Shown here one piece after another: positions 11,240 to 23,900 of a DNA stretch of 64,000 nt. The notes beneath the pieces are model-generated. The model was not told the origin of the DNA and did not search any database. It saw nothing but the letters and a program-made list of their open reading frames with translations. The position numbers and the translations under genes are program-made. Within the stretch, counting starts at the first letter, position 1; every line of letters starts with the position of its first letter. The DNA lies in NCBI GenBank assembly GCA_008508345.1, contig QNGE01000421.1, positions 1-64,000 of the forward strand. The letters run 5' to 3'. This DNA comes from Paragonimus westermani (taxonomy: Eukaryota; Platyhelminthes; Trematoda; Plagiorchiida; Troglotrematidae).

Positions 11240-12115
11240 GAGTGAACTGATGGCCGCGACAGTCGCGTGGCCTCCTTCGGTGCTCAGTTGTGTCGCGGCA
11301 TCTATTAGTTCCCGGCGTCGTGTAGTGTCTGCATGGTCGAAATGTCAGAGGAAATCGATGCCGTTGATGGCAAACTTAACGGCAGCAACGACGAAAATTC
11401 GCCGGAATTTCCTTCGGGAACCCAAATCTAACGCCAGCGAACGCTAACCAAATGTCTGGATAGCAGTGTCGTTGGCGGCATGGTGATGTGGAGCGCCTGA
11501 CTGTGTCACCTGGGAGGGGTCTTTTGAGCTAAGCTAACCAGCGCTCCTGTGTTCACCAGGAATGCGGTCCATGTGGAAATGTCCCGAACGAAAATAAGGT
11601 GACTGGGGTTGGATGTGCAGGCGACGTCAGTCGCCATTACGCGCCGGTGGTCCGGCTTGCCTGGAGCGGGAAAGGAAAAAACAAGGCGTTATACATTTGA
11701 TAGCCAAAGCACCGTACCGTTCGTGATACCAGCAGAAGCTTTTACGGGGCTGTGAGTTACGTAGACGTGGCGACCTGCTGGTAGGACGGCTTCGTGGGGA
11801 CTGATTTCGGAAGTGGCAAACTGTCACTTTATCTGAGTCCCTGTGTAAAGCGGCAACTGAAATAGCGAAATTGTGCCAATAATGCCCTGGCCTCTGTAAA
11901 CTCGATTGAGTGTGAGCCTACTGATTGTTCCGCGACTGATGCGGTAGGAATGACAGTTACTTTGAAACCCATGCAACTTGGCATGATTGGCTGAAAACGC
12001 TCGACCAATACATCGGCGATCTCGGCAGCTTCTAAGAACGGTTGCGAGCAGGCTATGGATATAATAGCCTGGGCCGTCTCCGGCAACGTCCGCATCCATA
12101 TGCTGTAACGCAAAA
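11240..12115 (-). pseudogene. CsRn1-like Gypsy gag-protease relic
   Basis: On the minus strand the segment 12113-11829 contains AAEIADVLVERF, a gag helix motif. Then 11829-11640 has an R/S/P-rich stretch (PRSRPTSRSPR) followed by CWYHERYGALAIKC. That has the CHCC spacing (C..H....C) typical of CsRn1-clade Gag proteins, in place of the retroviral CCHC knuckle. The protease follows at about 11600-11240: FLVNTGALVS stands where LVDTGAxVS is expected, so the catalytic Asp is Asn. FG, RSLALDLG and FRRIFVVAAV resemble the rest of the domain. Frameshifts separate the blocks. No RT is attached. Confidence 0.72.
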
Positions 12116-12139
12116 GACGCTTGGCTGGCGAGTTCGTTT

Positions 12140-12415
12140 ATTGCTCAAACTCCCGTACAGGTCATGTCAAAATTAAACCATAAACGCGTGCACTCAGTTG
12201 CACGGCAGACATGCGCTCACATACATTAGGTGACAGTACGTTGTCATTCGACTTGGTGAAAGTTCCCACACAGCACATACACACTATTCCGATAGCCTCT
12301 TCTTGTCCATCGCGTTCGGGGCTTGTCTTTTTGTTCCTGAATGTTGCCTGTGCGTAATATACTACCTGCCAGTTGTATGCTACTCACAACGAAACCGCCT
12401 GTTATGCAACACACA
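12140..12415 (-). repeat. LTR-like repeat shared with 58585-58800
   Basis: Blocks acgcgt..actca.ttgcacgg, acatt.gg..ttgtc.ttcg and gc.atatactac...ttgttat.caaca occur in the same order and orientation at 58585-58800. Both copies sit just upstream (minus-strand sense) of Gypsy gag relics, where a 5' LTR would be. Ends were not resolved, so the LTR call is inference. Confidence 0.5.
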
Positions 12416-13617
12416 GCTCTGGTAGCATTGACTCGTCCGTTTGGGAGCCGCCGGGAAGCTTTTGCATCTCACGAAGCAACGTAGGTGGACGCCCGTCGCC
12501 CAGCTGTAACCCACTAAACGGCTACTGCAAGTGGGTCGTTTCAGACGGGGTTATCCATTTGATTACGACCTCCTTGAGGGTGCCGTAGCAATGTTCTGTA
12601 GGCTCAATAAGGAGGACGTCACGCATTTTCCTTGCGACTTTCTTCGGAAGCTTAGACACCAAGTGGCTGAACTTCGCCTGATCAGTCACAATCCGGTTGT
12701 TGACGAACTCGCCCTCAACATGGACCGACCACAGTAACGGCCGTTACTTGAGACAGAGCAAAAGTGAAACACAACAGTTTTACAGTATTCCTTCCGGGCA
12801 TTACAATTATACTACAGACATTCGCCACTTCATACCGGGTGACCTCATGTACTTGTACTAAATTCGAAACTGAACCATAATAATACAAGTTTTATGGGTA
12901 TGTCTGAAATCCCTATTCTCCGTAAATAGTCAACAAACAACGAAATTAAGAGAACCATTCGAAAGCACTCTTCGTAAATGGTAGATGAAAACGTGCAAAA
13001 ACCGGCTAATACCTCGTGTGCCGTCAGGGAAGAGCAAAACCGTCCAACATCCGCCACACTTACATCAGCAAGCTTGACAGATTAGCAATTGAGGTTGTCT
13101 GAATTTACAATTTCATTTAAATAAATGTCACTAAATTTTCTGAAAACAACTCCAAATTTTGAAGTGAAGTTATTAGACCTTTACTTTGGGGACAATTATT
13201 TCATGAACCACTTGTTTTTAAGATTTTTCTGATGGCCCGCTGAAACCCGCGGGTTACCGGCATATCTCGGCAGGCTGTGTGCTACATGGGGGTAAATCTC
13301 AGTGAGGGGGAACTGTTAGCGCAACCGCGCCGACAGCATGCGAATCCTGTGATTTTGGTGTGTTGCTAGGCATGGCAGCGCCCGATAGTTTGCAAGACGT
13401 GAAAAGGGGTGTACAAAACGTGTCAATAAATGAGAAGACTCAAGCAGAGCAAGCAGTTCACTAAAGAAAATGTGGCCAGTAAAAAAGTCAACTCAATATC
13501 GTGAAAAAAATTAAACTAATTTACAACGATGGACTCATTCATCAAATGACGTGAAACTACAAGAAAGAAGTAGGCTGGATCGCCGAATACGATAATACTT
13601 TCGTCAGACCCACCAGT
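12416..13617. other. No recognisable gene
   Basis: Short ORFs on both strands show no domain or repeat relation. The part adjoining the LTR-like repeat may still be element-derived. Confidence 0.3.
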
Positions 13618-14040
13618 TTGTGGGTGAATCTCCCACAAAGTTCCATTCCGGCGAGTTACTCAAATGGTAATAATTCATGACAACAAATAGTGCAATACGT
13701 ATTGCACTGATCGCATAGTACTATGCATATTGCCACGACCGAGAGAAAGGAAGTGTACAACCAACAGACCTTCTGCGTGTAGCGCGCGTAATGGATAGTG
13801 AAGAATTTCCGATTAGCGGAAATAAGACATACCACTGGGCTTAACAACCATGCCCCGACCGGAAGCGTTAAACGTTACAACAAAATACCAACAAAATTCA
13901 AGCCATTTTAAGAGGTCGCTACGGCTGTGAGTGTTTTCGCATCGGTTACTCTTTTGCTTCAGTCATACGCTAGGGCAAACGGATGAAACAGTAGTGGGTG
14001 TTTTCGTAAGGGTTATTGTTTTCCTGCGCTCGTGAGCTCT
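13618..14040 (+). repeat. Permuted dispersed repeat, copy 2
   Basis: Block Q' (13618-13917) matches 1917-2202, including the gggtgaat..cccacaaag start, the gcatattgccacgaccgaga core and the aagaggtcgc end. An extra insertion around 13690-13725 duplicates a caatacgtattgca palindrome. Block P' (13926-13990) follows, and a second P-like piece (about 13995-14040, gtgttttcgtaagggttattg) comes after it. P repeated after Q supports an origin in a tandem array. Confidence 0.65.
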
Positions 14041-14760
14041 GACAGCTCTGCGGAAATTTCATGAGCTTCTTAGTGAGCAGTGCTTCTCGATGTCCTCTGT
14101 TGACCAGACCATCTTTTTCGCATTGCAGCAGACGTCATGCTTCCATGGAATTGTACAACCCTGGTAGCAGCAAGTGCCAACTACGACTGGAAGACCGCAG
14201 CAGACTTGCTTAGATTGTACGCACATTTGTACATTTCAATACGTTCATCAATGTCCCTAACGTTGGCAGCCTCATAAAAAGCCTTCCTATCCATCGATGG
14301 ATCATTCGTCGAAATTGTACTCACGTTTTCCATCATTAGCACACTTGAGTTTCAATATTACCATAACTTACCACGTTGATGACATCGATCTTCATTATAT
14401 GTCACCATTAATCCCCCGAATTAGAGACATTCAGCTACTCGTTATTTCTTCACTGATCGCTAAGCCAGTGAAATGTCGCACACTCCTCGGTTACGGCCTC
14501 GGACGATTGAAACGAAAACACTTTCACCGAAAGAATTCAACGATTTCAAGTTTTTCAACAATTTACAAAAGTATAACAACCTCAGAAACTTGAAAACCGT
14601 TTATGCCACCTAGATTATATAGATATTTACGGTCTCTCGATTACACACAGCGTCTCGACGTGAAATTCTTGTCTTGCATCCAATTGAATTTCAGTGACCC
14701 TCCGCCGATTTGATTCTCACACACTTTTTCGGGATTAAGCCTAGCAGAATTAACTTTCAT
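14041..14760. other. No recognisable gene
   Basis: No domain seen. The plus-strand frame at 14297-14593 has no known motif. Confidence 0.3.
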
Positions 14761-14940
14761 GGAAGCAACTGATGACGGCCGCTGGGGACTTGCTAGGAAA
14801 CTCTACAGGCACCTACCCCGGACCTTTCTTCTCCCACAGGGCTAACCGCGTATGGAAAAGTCTTCTTTCTGAGGTTGTCAGCTGGACTTCTGCAGACCGT
14901 TTCTGAGCATTGCTGGATCTTTACTTACTTGGAACAGAAG
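14761..14940 (+). pseudogene. LINE ORF2 C-terminal scrap
   Basis: One frame reads GPFFSHRANRVWKSLL, then SEVVSWTSADRF, a stop (TGA), and ALLDLYLLG. This follows the frequent C-terminal pattern FFSHR..R.WN.LP..VV...S...FK..LD.YL of CR1/Jockey-group LINE polymerases. It is an isolated 3' fragment on the plus strand with one in-frame stop. No RT core is adjacent. Confidence 0.5.
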
Positions 14941-16770
14941 AATAGTGCTACTGTGTTCCTGGTACTTACTGTAATCCAACAGAGCGATGCCGCACTGTGT
15001 TTTCAGTGTCCACTTTTCCAGTCAGCAGACGCCCGCTTGACGCCGAACAGGTCAAACCGACTTCACCGGGGTACCTCAAGACCCCGCCTAGGAATAATTT
15101 ACCAATCATTGGGTTGCCTATTAAAATAGAGGTCCTTCCCTATAAAGAGCGGCTGGTTCGACCTTACCTGCATTCCCAGATTTGCTGGTGACTTTACGGT
15201 GGCTTTATTGTCATATACCGAAATTCACTATGCGATGTGACGACAAAGGTCATATTAGGTTTCCACTCCGAAATGAGTTGAAGCTCTCAGGTCACTCTCC
15301 AAGATTTCTTGGGCAGTGATGTATCTGTATTCGAGCCCCATCCACTACATGCCTTACGGACAACAGCGACTGTAGTGGGGACAAGTGACTCAGTAGGAAT
15401 GCATACTGTATTGTCACATTTACAGGCAACCAGGTCATTTTAAAGTTCATGGATGAGCGAGCTGTTGGCCGTTGAAGCCGCGACCAATCAGAACGCTCTT
15501 GGAGCCTTGGCACGAGTGTGGGGCACACAGCCGGCCTTGACGCGTATAAAACAGGCAGCGACCAGGATATCTTCGTCTTGAGTGTTGGCCGTTTTGATAA
15601 GCTATGAAAGGCTGAAAATTAGCACCACGACAGGTGGCATTTGCCACATTGTGAAATAGCCTCCGAGAGGCTTCTGTATGTGCGCTGGAGTACGAAATGA
15701 GGAGCATAATGTTCTGTTTAGGCCGACGTGGGATGCTTCTCGATAACGCCAGTATAGTTGGTGGGTTCCTTCGTTTGTCAATGACAGTAAGCAAAACCAA
15801 CAAAGTAATAACCTTTCCGTCTCCTGACTGCATAATAGCCTCGAGTCGCAACTCTTCCTTTTCCTCCCCTGATAGACCACCCGGCAACCTATCGGTATTG
15901 TCAAACATTCTTCTCATTCTATATACCGTCTGTACAAAGATAATTAACATCTGAGTTCGGCAAGAATCGTATACTGGGAATAGCGTATAATCGATCTCCT
16001 TTCGCGTTATTCAATAGCAGCTGTTCGCATGTGGTATATATTTCATCAATCAACACAATGCTATTAACGTCACATAGAAGGTTAGGTCAGAATATCACAT
16101 GTTCCATTGTTCATCATAGCTCACATAGTCAGTTTCACGTTATCCCGTTTATCGCATAATTCCTCTCTCCATTCTTGGTTTCACTGATACATCCCGTGCG
16201 AGAAAACATCTCACCCCACCCGGACTCTTAAAATTCCACAATGGTTGCGCATATTACGAGCTCCTCAAAATTCTCAGGAATTTGAACGAAGATTGACGTC
16301 CGGTCGAGAGGTCCATGCGTTCCTCGCGAGAGTATATGCGTCCCCAACTTTCCCACATCATGAAAAATTTTATGCACCTTTTTTCGGGACTATCTACATG
16401 GAATACTTGTCGAATTCTTCGCCAGTACACCTCTCCATCCTCCAACCACCATTTTTTGGCACGACCTTGAGCATCAGGCCAGTGATAACCTTGTGGAGTC
16501 CAAATTGATGTAACAAATGAATTATTTTATCGAATCTTGCAGACCCCAAGCACTATCTTAACAAAACTAAGAAGCTCAAAGTTTCCTGCGTAGACTTGAA
16601 TTTTCCCTTCATATTATGTCTGTTTTTGTCTGCTTTATTGCTCAACTCAATTTGCTGACTCGTTGTACAATTTTCAAATTTGGTGTTCAATTATGCATAT
16701 GCTAGAAATCATTGCGTTGATCACGCTCTCCTGATTATGTTTCTCAAAAATGAGTCGAGAAATATACCAT
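14941..16770. other. No recognisable gene
   Basis: The longest open frame is on the minus strand (15950-15447). It has no domain I recognise and no repeat partner in the window. Confidence 0.3.
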
Positions 16771-16796
16771 TATTATTGTTATTATTATTTAATTCT
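16771..16796 (+). repeat. ATT-type microsatellite
   Basis: A short imperfect ATT/TTATT run (attattattgttattattattt). It could be a LINE tail or an independent microsatellite. Confidence 0.6.
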
Positions 16797-16829
16797 TAAG
16801 AGGAGCTGAGAAGAGAGGTCCAATCTGTG

Positions 16830-17800
16830 CGGAAACTTAAGCAGTCACTGACAAGCGTTATCTTTGACCGCCAAACCGAAGTGAATGGTGCATTGTCCGC
16901 AGTATACGGTTGTATTTCGCATGTAATTTTTGTACCTTACTGTATGTACCATCCTGGTAACCTCACCCGTATATCTGTTCGGAAGCGCTTCCATCGCTAT
17001 AGACTCAACTTTATCTGACAAAGGTGTGGTGGCGGTATGACTGTTACGATGTCCCAAGAAATCCACTGAGATAACTCCAAAGACACTCATTGGTGTTGGC
17101 TTTAGTAGCACAATGCGCAAAAATGTCAAAACGGTAAGAAGATGGAGCAACTGTTGCTCGTTCTAACTGGCAGTGAACAAGATATCGTCAACTACGGCGT
17201 TAATGGAAGGCAGTCCACGCAACACTCCATCCGTTAAACTCCTTGAGACTTTTTGTGCAATATATAATAGTGTCCTCCAACAGCCGTTCGAACATCAAAT
17301 TATGTCTAACTGAGGCGTGTGTTCGAGTTCAGCTCCGGTTATTTTCAGTTTTCTGGATGTTAGCGGCTCAGACAAGTGGAGATCTGTGAACTGGGTGTTG
17401 TGGCATGCGACACGCTGTTCCTAATTGTCCCGGTAAATGAACATGGCCGAATTAAAGACAGAAAATCTGTCAACAATGCTACAAACGGCGCTACTGGTGG
17501 AAGAACGCGCTTCACGTCGACTGATGCGACCGTCGAATTGATGTCGTCTACGTTGCGAGCGGTAGTACCGTCAGTCAGCTCGCCCATGCTGATAACAAAA
17601 GCGGAGTTAAAACCTGCCGGAAGTTCCGCACCGGTGAGTGGTGTCCGAATGTCGACAAGCAGACCTGTGCTCCGTGAATGTCGCCGGGGACGAAGGACGG
17701 CGGCGATGAACGTTCCCCGAAAGTTTCGAAGCGACGTTGATTCGCGTCCTGTGAGATTTACTGATCAGGCTGAAGTCAATCACTTGTTTGTGGTGAAGTA
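16830..17800 (-). pseudogene. Gypsy pol relic with internal deletions
   Basis: Read down from 17800, GLLVDIRTPLTGAE resembles the segment after the protease core. RPCSFTGTIRNSVSHATT and LKITGAELEHTPQLDII then match the protease-RT linker and RT N-terminus of fluke Gypsy elements. The central RT is missing. Homology resumes at about 17200 with GLPSINAVVDDILFTAS, whose VDD is the catalytic motif, followed by SVDFLGHR and TPLSDKVESI, the end of RT. RNase H is absent or unrecognisable. A stop follows the VDD block. It is a separate copy from the relic at 2480-5090, with different breakpoints. Confidence 0.72.
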
Positions 17801-20248
17801 AGGCTGAGCTCGACCGCAGTGTCCATTAGAATTCGATCTGCCCCCGACATAAAATAAGCGTTAAGTACCTGCTGAGCTAGCGATAGTCGTCGCCATCACT
17901 GGCTGGCCTGCCAGTTTCATAGCGATGTCTTGCGATTTCGGAGTGTGTTCAGCTAGGTGCGTTTCTTTGCTTTGTGCCGAAAGTTTCGGCGGCATCAACA
18001 CCGTCTTGATGGACTGCGAAACTCTGAACTTGCGCGGCTCTTGGACGAGTGTCTCTTTAGCCCGTTGATCTACATATGCATATTGTCCATACTGTTGCGC
18101 CTCTCTGTTAGAGTTTCAAACTATCGTCATTTGTTGAGAATGGACGGGAACGGGTGTAGTTGCTGCACACACCGGGTGCGTTAGAAATATTTCCTATACC
18201 CCCCAAGCGAAGGCCGTCAAACTGCTGATCGGATCCTCGTCATTCATGGTAGCACGATGTTCTGTAACACAGACGGCAACTTTTCCTACCACAATTACTT
18301 TGAGGTGGCACAATCTGGCCCCCGCGATCCAAAAAGGCCTCTTATATAACACAGCAGTTGGGATGAGTATAGATCGCCTATCTCGACTGAATCACACAAG
18401 TCATGTGGCAGTTTATTCTTTGACTTTTCAGCCCGTTTTCTAAACGCGTCCTTTAAAAATTGTTGGAGGAATCAGAAGCGTCTGATTCCAGTAGATCCTC
18501 CACATCCACTGCGATATTGAGAGGAGCGGATTGCACTACACCTGAAAATCCTATCTTTCCAGGTGTTATCCTTCTGTAGTAAAAACAACCTCAGTCTGAC
18601 GGAACCGCCGTCGAAGATTTCGTGCGCCGTATTCGGGCAATTTTAAGGCAACGCTGTGTTTGTCTTTGACATCTAGGTCTACGGTGTGGTTGGGCACTGT
18701 TAGCAATATCAGATAAGTGAGATGAAGCAATTTCCGGAAACATCGGAAGAGCTTACCAGTTTAAGTGACCTGATCGAGTACATGGTAGAGGCGGTCAGAA
18801 ATATGATAACACCAAAGAACAGGTGCGATGGTAACGGATGAGTGCAAATGTATGCACACAACTGAGGCGGAAGACGTATCGATGAAAGCAGAGTGACTCA
18901 CTAAGTAGTCGAGGTCCGCTGAGTTGAGTGGGTTTGGATGACGTCAAATAAATATTCGCACACACGGCGTGAGATGGAAAACCTGTGCTCTGGCAGGTCA
19001 GCAAATACGTGAAGCTGAAAAATTTCACCGTGCACTCATTTGCCAAAACTCCACCCAAGTAGAGAAGACAAAGACAGTACGCAGAAACTCCCGTTTATTC
19101 TTGTAGCTAGTCGAATGCTGCTTTTAAGCAAGGGTGCAGATGACATTAACAAGACAGTGCACATAAAACGTAGAAAATGAACTAAAAATGTTTCAATGAA
19201 TCGTAGACGCTACGTTTGAAATTCGTTGGTTCAGTGATTGATACAAGGGTTCGGGGCTGAAGTCCAATTTGCACTGGCCCAGTCGGTTTTTTAACCGGGT
19301 GTCAATAGGGTGTTTGTTGATCTGGAAGTCAGTAACTGAAAACAGGGTGTAGCATCGCTCTAAGGGATGAAAGTGAACACTAAGAACAGAGTTAGGACAC
19401 TCTCATGGAAGTGTTACAAGCAATTGCAAATCCGGCACTGCTCTGAAGAGCCGCCAGCCACCACAGAAGGCAGGCTGTTCCAATGATTGATAAGCCTACA
19501 AAAAAGAACTTTTACATAAGGAAGGTCGGAGGACGAAACCTGACCAGCCTACTGCTGTGCCCTTACCGGCCATCATCATTCACCGTGTCAAAGAACTGTT
19601 TAACGAGGCGTACTAAAACGAAGAAGCACAAGAGAATTGAACCACCGCTCAGCCGTCCGAATTCAAACGGGATACAGATCAAGAGTTTCAGATCGAGAGA
19701 CGTAAGGGACATTTATCAGGCCCGTGACTAGTTTAGTAGCCGACTGCTAGATACGTCTAACAGCCAGCATAATTTGCCTCAGGCTAAAGTATGCGGCCTG
19801 CTTAGCGTATCAGATTAGCGATCTTATATCTACCGTGTAGAGCGTTTGAAATGTTTCCTTTTCTGTGCTAGGCAAATGGGCTTAATCACTCTAAGAGTGA
19901 CAAATCCCTTTTTTGCCGCCATCTCATAGTGATAGGTGGAGAATCAGTTGGACGATAACAAAACGACCGGATCTTTCTTCAGATAGATTTTTATGACGTC
20001 TACTGTGATGAACGCACAAGTTGAAAAACCACGTAATATTCAATGATTATGGATGAAAAACAAGCTGGACCCCTTAACCACATAGAATCTGAAAACGTAT
20101 TCACGGTGCAATTGCATGATTCTGAAAACGTAATTGGAATATGAAGTTGATGTTCTTTGTTTTACTTCTTCTCACTTGCAAAGCTGGCAAATAATTATTT
20201 CGCGGCGGGAGGTTAACACGGCAACCCAGAAGTCGCCCCCTTCTCATC
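17801..20248. other. Unassigned flank upstream of 14-3-3
   Basis: No coding domain seen. It could contain the promoter and 5' UTR exons of the 14-3-3 gene, but no TATA box, initiator or splice acceptor stands out clearly. Confidence 0.3.
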
Positions 20249-20575
20249 ATGGTATGCGAAGAGTCTTGGGTCATTCGTGAGAATATCACAAATCGGGACG
20301 TACTTCTCCATGTTGCCAGAATAGCTGAACATGCGGAAAGGTTCATGGATATGGCTGCCGCAATGAAGTTGGTGACAGAGCAGAAAAAACCTCTTGGTAA
20401 CGAGGAAAGGAACTTATTTTCGGTGGCTTATAAGAACGTTGTGGGGGCCCGTCGATCCGCTTGGCGAGTCACATCTAGCATCAAGAGCAAGGATGCTGCT
20501 GACGAAAAATCGCCAATCAATGAATTGCATCGGACAATCGAAAGTGAACTGGAGGCGGTTTGCAACGAAGTTCTG
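20249..20575 (+). CDS. 14-3-3 protein, first visible exon (helices A-E)
   Basis: 14-3-3 proteins are cytosolic dimeric adaptors that bind phosphoserine/phosphothreonine motifs in signalling partners. This exon encodes the N-terminal half: [12 protein letters not shown] (helix A, normally AKLAEQAERY), [21 protein letters not shown] (helix C, including the family signature RNLLSVAYKNV) and [12 protein letters not shown] (helix E). The Lys of AYKN and Arg of GARR that form the phosphate pocket are present. The ATG at 20249 is the only upstream Met in frame, but the first ~14 residues (MVCEESWVI...) are unlike the family, so a further 5' exon is possible. The exon ends in phase 0 after CTG at 20575, with donor GTAATA. 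Confidence 0.9.
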
Positions 20576-20613
20576 GTAATAACCTTTCCGAGTATTATAA
20601 GTTCTATGTATAG
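20576..20613 (+). other. 38-nt micro-intron of the 14-3-3 gene
   Basis: The intron begins GTAATA and ends TATAG at 20613. Splicing here gives [12 protein letters not shown] across the junction, exactly the spacing of the helix E-F loop in 14-3-3. The alternative AG at 20625 would delete four residues (DILQ). Very short introns are known from fluke genes. Confidence 0.85.
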
Positions 20614-20997
20614 GATATTTTGCAGAAACACTTAATTCCCAGTGAATCTACTGATGATGGTCTTGTTTTCTATCACAAAATGAAAGGTGATTACCTCCGC
20701 TACTTGGCTGAGGTTCAGACGGGCGACAAGCGTAAGGAATCCGTCGAGAAGTCTCACCAAGCATACAAAGAAGCCACTGACAAAGCAAACGCAGTTCTTA
20801 GCGAGACCCATCCCATCCGATTAGGGTTGGCCTTGAATTTTTCAGTGTTTTATTATGAAATCCAAAATGATCCTGAAAAAGCCTGTGAGTTGGCGCGGAA
20901 GGCTTTTGAAGATGCGATAAGCCGATTGGATCAAATACAAAATGAATCCTACAAAGACAGTACACTGATCATGCAGCTTCTCCGGGATAACCTAACG
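20614..20997 (+). CDS. 14-3-3 protein, second visible exon (helices F-H)
   Basis: The exon continues in phase 0 with [10 protein letters not shown]. It then has [16 protein letters not shown] (helix F with the Arg-Tyr phosphate-contact pair), [19 protein letters not shown] (helix G, with the Asn that holds the ligand backbone) and [16 protein letters not shown] (helix H). All expected ligand-groove residues are present. The exon ends after ACG at 20997 with donor GTAGGTAG; read-through would hit a stop five codons on. The usual next residues (LWTS, helix I and acidic tail) are not found downstream by eye, so the last exon is either far away or missing. The isoform (epsilon or other) cannot be decided. 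Confidence 0.92.
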
Positions 20998-23900
20998 GTA
21001 GGTAGAACCTGGGAGTAATTCCGTTTATTTTTTAGCTATGGCAATCTGAAAAAAAACCTGACCAATAGTTCCTGCGAACGTAACGAAGCTAAACTTTGCC
21101 ACTCTGCGCACGGGCTAAATGTTCTGTTCATCCAACCCTGCTACATTATATTCATGCCGAAGTGTTGTGTTTTAAATCTGGCATATCTTCACTTTAATTT
21201 CCTACGAACGATTAATACCCCTTGTGACGCCCACTAACTGTTATACCCAGTAAACACTCCACAAAGAACTATCTATGCAGTCCTAAGAGTTGATATGTGT
21301 AGAATTGATCGGTAGAGCTCATTAGCGTTGTGAAATATATACGTATTCAAAAAGTAGTTCGAACTTCGTGAGTCTAGTTTACAAAATACCCTGATGCTCA
21401 TACTGAACGTTTTCATTTGTACTGTTCTTGTCCTATGCACTGTGTGATGTGGATGCCAGTCGTCGGTTTTTGTTCACTGCCCAACAGGCTACCGCAGTGG
21501 GTCTGTTGGCACAGCCTTCCGGAGATTGTTCACTTGCCTTGACGCGCGACTGGGTTTCCTTGAACGTTGTGATGATTATTCAGCTTGGTTATTTCAATGT
21601 GTTTTGGCGACAGCAAGATTTTCGGTATAGTGATGTGGGCTTCTGAGGATTCCATTGTGGTATCTAATTGTGACCTGTGAATTTGTTTGAAAGTTGATAT
21701 TGATTTGCTAACAAATGGATTATTGCCATCCATAACCCACCGTGTAACTTTTCCACTGTAATTCTTCACTATGCAGTATTCTGCTGACGTCTTCAGGGCA
21801 TTTTAAGGCATCCTTGATAAGCTTTTTAACATTAGATTAAACTATTTCATTTCGAGGGCAAATGTGTGTACTTTAAACCGTATGGTTTGTGGCCGACTGG
21901 AAATGGAAGCCGGTAACCTTCAGTGTTGAACCACTTTGGTAACTTTACAACTGACGGTGGTGATATGCACTCTCCGTCAAAACTTCAGCGTTGTTATGCT
22001 GTATAGGTACTTTTGTTTCTGCATGCCATACTGCATCCATTTTTCATGCCTGACCACATAAATTTATCACAAACCGCAAAGAGTTTTTGTTTGGCGTTAG
22101 CTCATTCTTGTCTTGTCCCGAAATAACCGCAACAAAATTTCGAGCATGCTTACACTAAGAAGCTAGTAGGACGCGCTTCACTCTTTCGGTTTCGGATTGT
22201 CACTGGTTTGTCACTAGGCATGTTCCCTCTGAGTGAATGCCGGTTAAATGGACTTCGAACTTTCTTTTACCGCCTGGTGACGTTTCCATCCCCTCGTAAG
22301 GGCGTATTTCCCGACATCATTTCACACTTGTCGAATGAATACGAATTTAAAGTCGGGATTACATCTCGGGTGGCGTTTGGAATAAGTAATATGAAGCGTA
22401 AAGTTACTCCCTGGCAATCTATATAGTTTTTGCCGTCTGCGATTTTCCTGCCTGTGATGATCAAGGCGTCGTGTTTCCGGTTTGTTATATGCTTCAGTAA
22501 AACAGTGCGCTATTTAGAAAGTGCAGAAAGTCTGTGACCGTGACCGTCATTGGCGGCTGCATATCAAGCATTGACATTGATTTCCGTGGATGACTAAGTT
22601 TGTTAGAGTGATCACGTTTTTAGGCAGCAGAGTGCTGTTACTTCGCACGAACAGTCCTGCGCGTTCACGAATCTACATATTCGTGATGACATTCTACGTT
22701 ATGGGGTAAACGATCGTGAATGTGACGAGTTAATACTGATTCACACAGCTGCCCACTACAGCACCAAAGAATGTTCCCAAAGAAAAATTCTGGTAATTGA
22801 GTGAGAACGATACGCTAAAGCGTGGTATGGGGCACACCGTTTACTGTTATATTTTGTTACGTCGTGTAACTCCGCTAAGTCTAGGAGGCGAACAACGCTT
22901 ATCCGTCTATGGGGGTAGTCAGAGCCATAATGAGTCGTACCAACCCCGTGGTTTGGTCCCTTTCTTTTCACCATTGAAATCACCGAGCTGGCTTACTGCG
23001 TTGCTCCAGGGCCACGTTGATTTAGACTGCTCTTACGTTTAATCATGTATAGGACATCGAAGAGCAGCCAGAGAAGTGGTTGTGTTCGCAAAGCGTGTGA
23101 TGTTTCTGTCGGCTCAGGAGTGTCTATTTGGTGGAGCAGGGTCGTAGAAATATATGGCAGAAATTCTTTGTAGTTGCTTTGTTATGGTCTTCCGCCGAAG
23201 AAGGGGGGCTAGAAAAGTTACACTCAGGTAAAAAGTTATCGGGTTGTCCAACGGCTGACCGTGACCGTCAGCGCATTTTATGTTGAGAAAGGTTGAGTAC
23301 ACCTACTACGCATACAGTAATTTGGACCAAACGTGTCCTGTCCACTGCGTCCCCGGACTGGGTTAGCCCTTCAGTAGCATTCGAATTCGGCACTGATTCC
23401 TGCCATGGTTCTCGGAGAAAACCCGGTGTTCTGTTGTTTGATATCGCCAGTCTGTGCCGGGCCCCCCATCTAGCGCTCTTTCCTGGGATAACCGACTAGG
23501 GGTTGTCCGAGGCTACTGATACTCCAACAGGCCTGTCCACCCATTTTCCGTTTCTTCTTTACCCTCAGTTATCATTTCTTTACGTTGACAACTAATCAGT
23601 AATCTCTTCTTGTGAACACCATCTAGACTCTAGAACTGAACGTCTGTTGTCCATCGAACTCGTACGAACGATTTCAGCGTTGCTGTTCACTTGTATTCAC
23701 TATTGAACCATACAGTTAGATGTGCCGTCCTTACCATCTCTGAGGTTGAGTCTCGCAGTCAAACATGTCACACAGGGCCTCAAGGCAGAACTTGTTCGAT
23801 TACATTCTGCTGAATGTTCGGTTGTGCTCCATCTGACTCAGTACCATTACTGTAGTCCGTCTATACATACCGGGAAACCGTTTATTTTGTCACCTGTGTA

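Noticed and set aside
15447..15950. 167-codon minus-strand ORF
   Set aside because: No domain, no repeat partner, and overlapping ORFs on other frames. Probably chance.
17376..17801. 141-codon plus-strand ORF as a gene
   Set aside because: It is antisense to the Gypsy protease-RT linker read on the minus strand.
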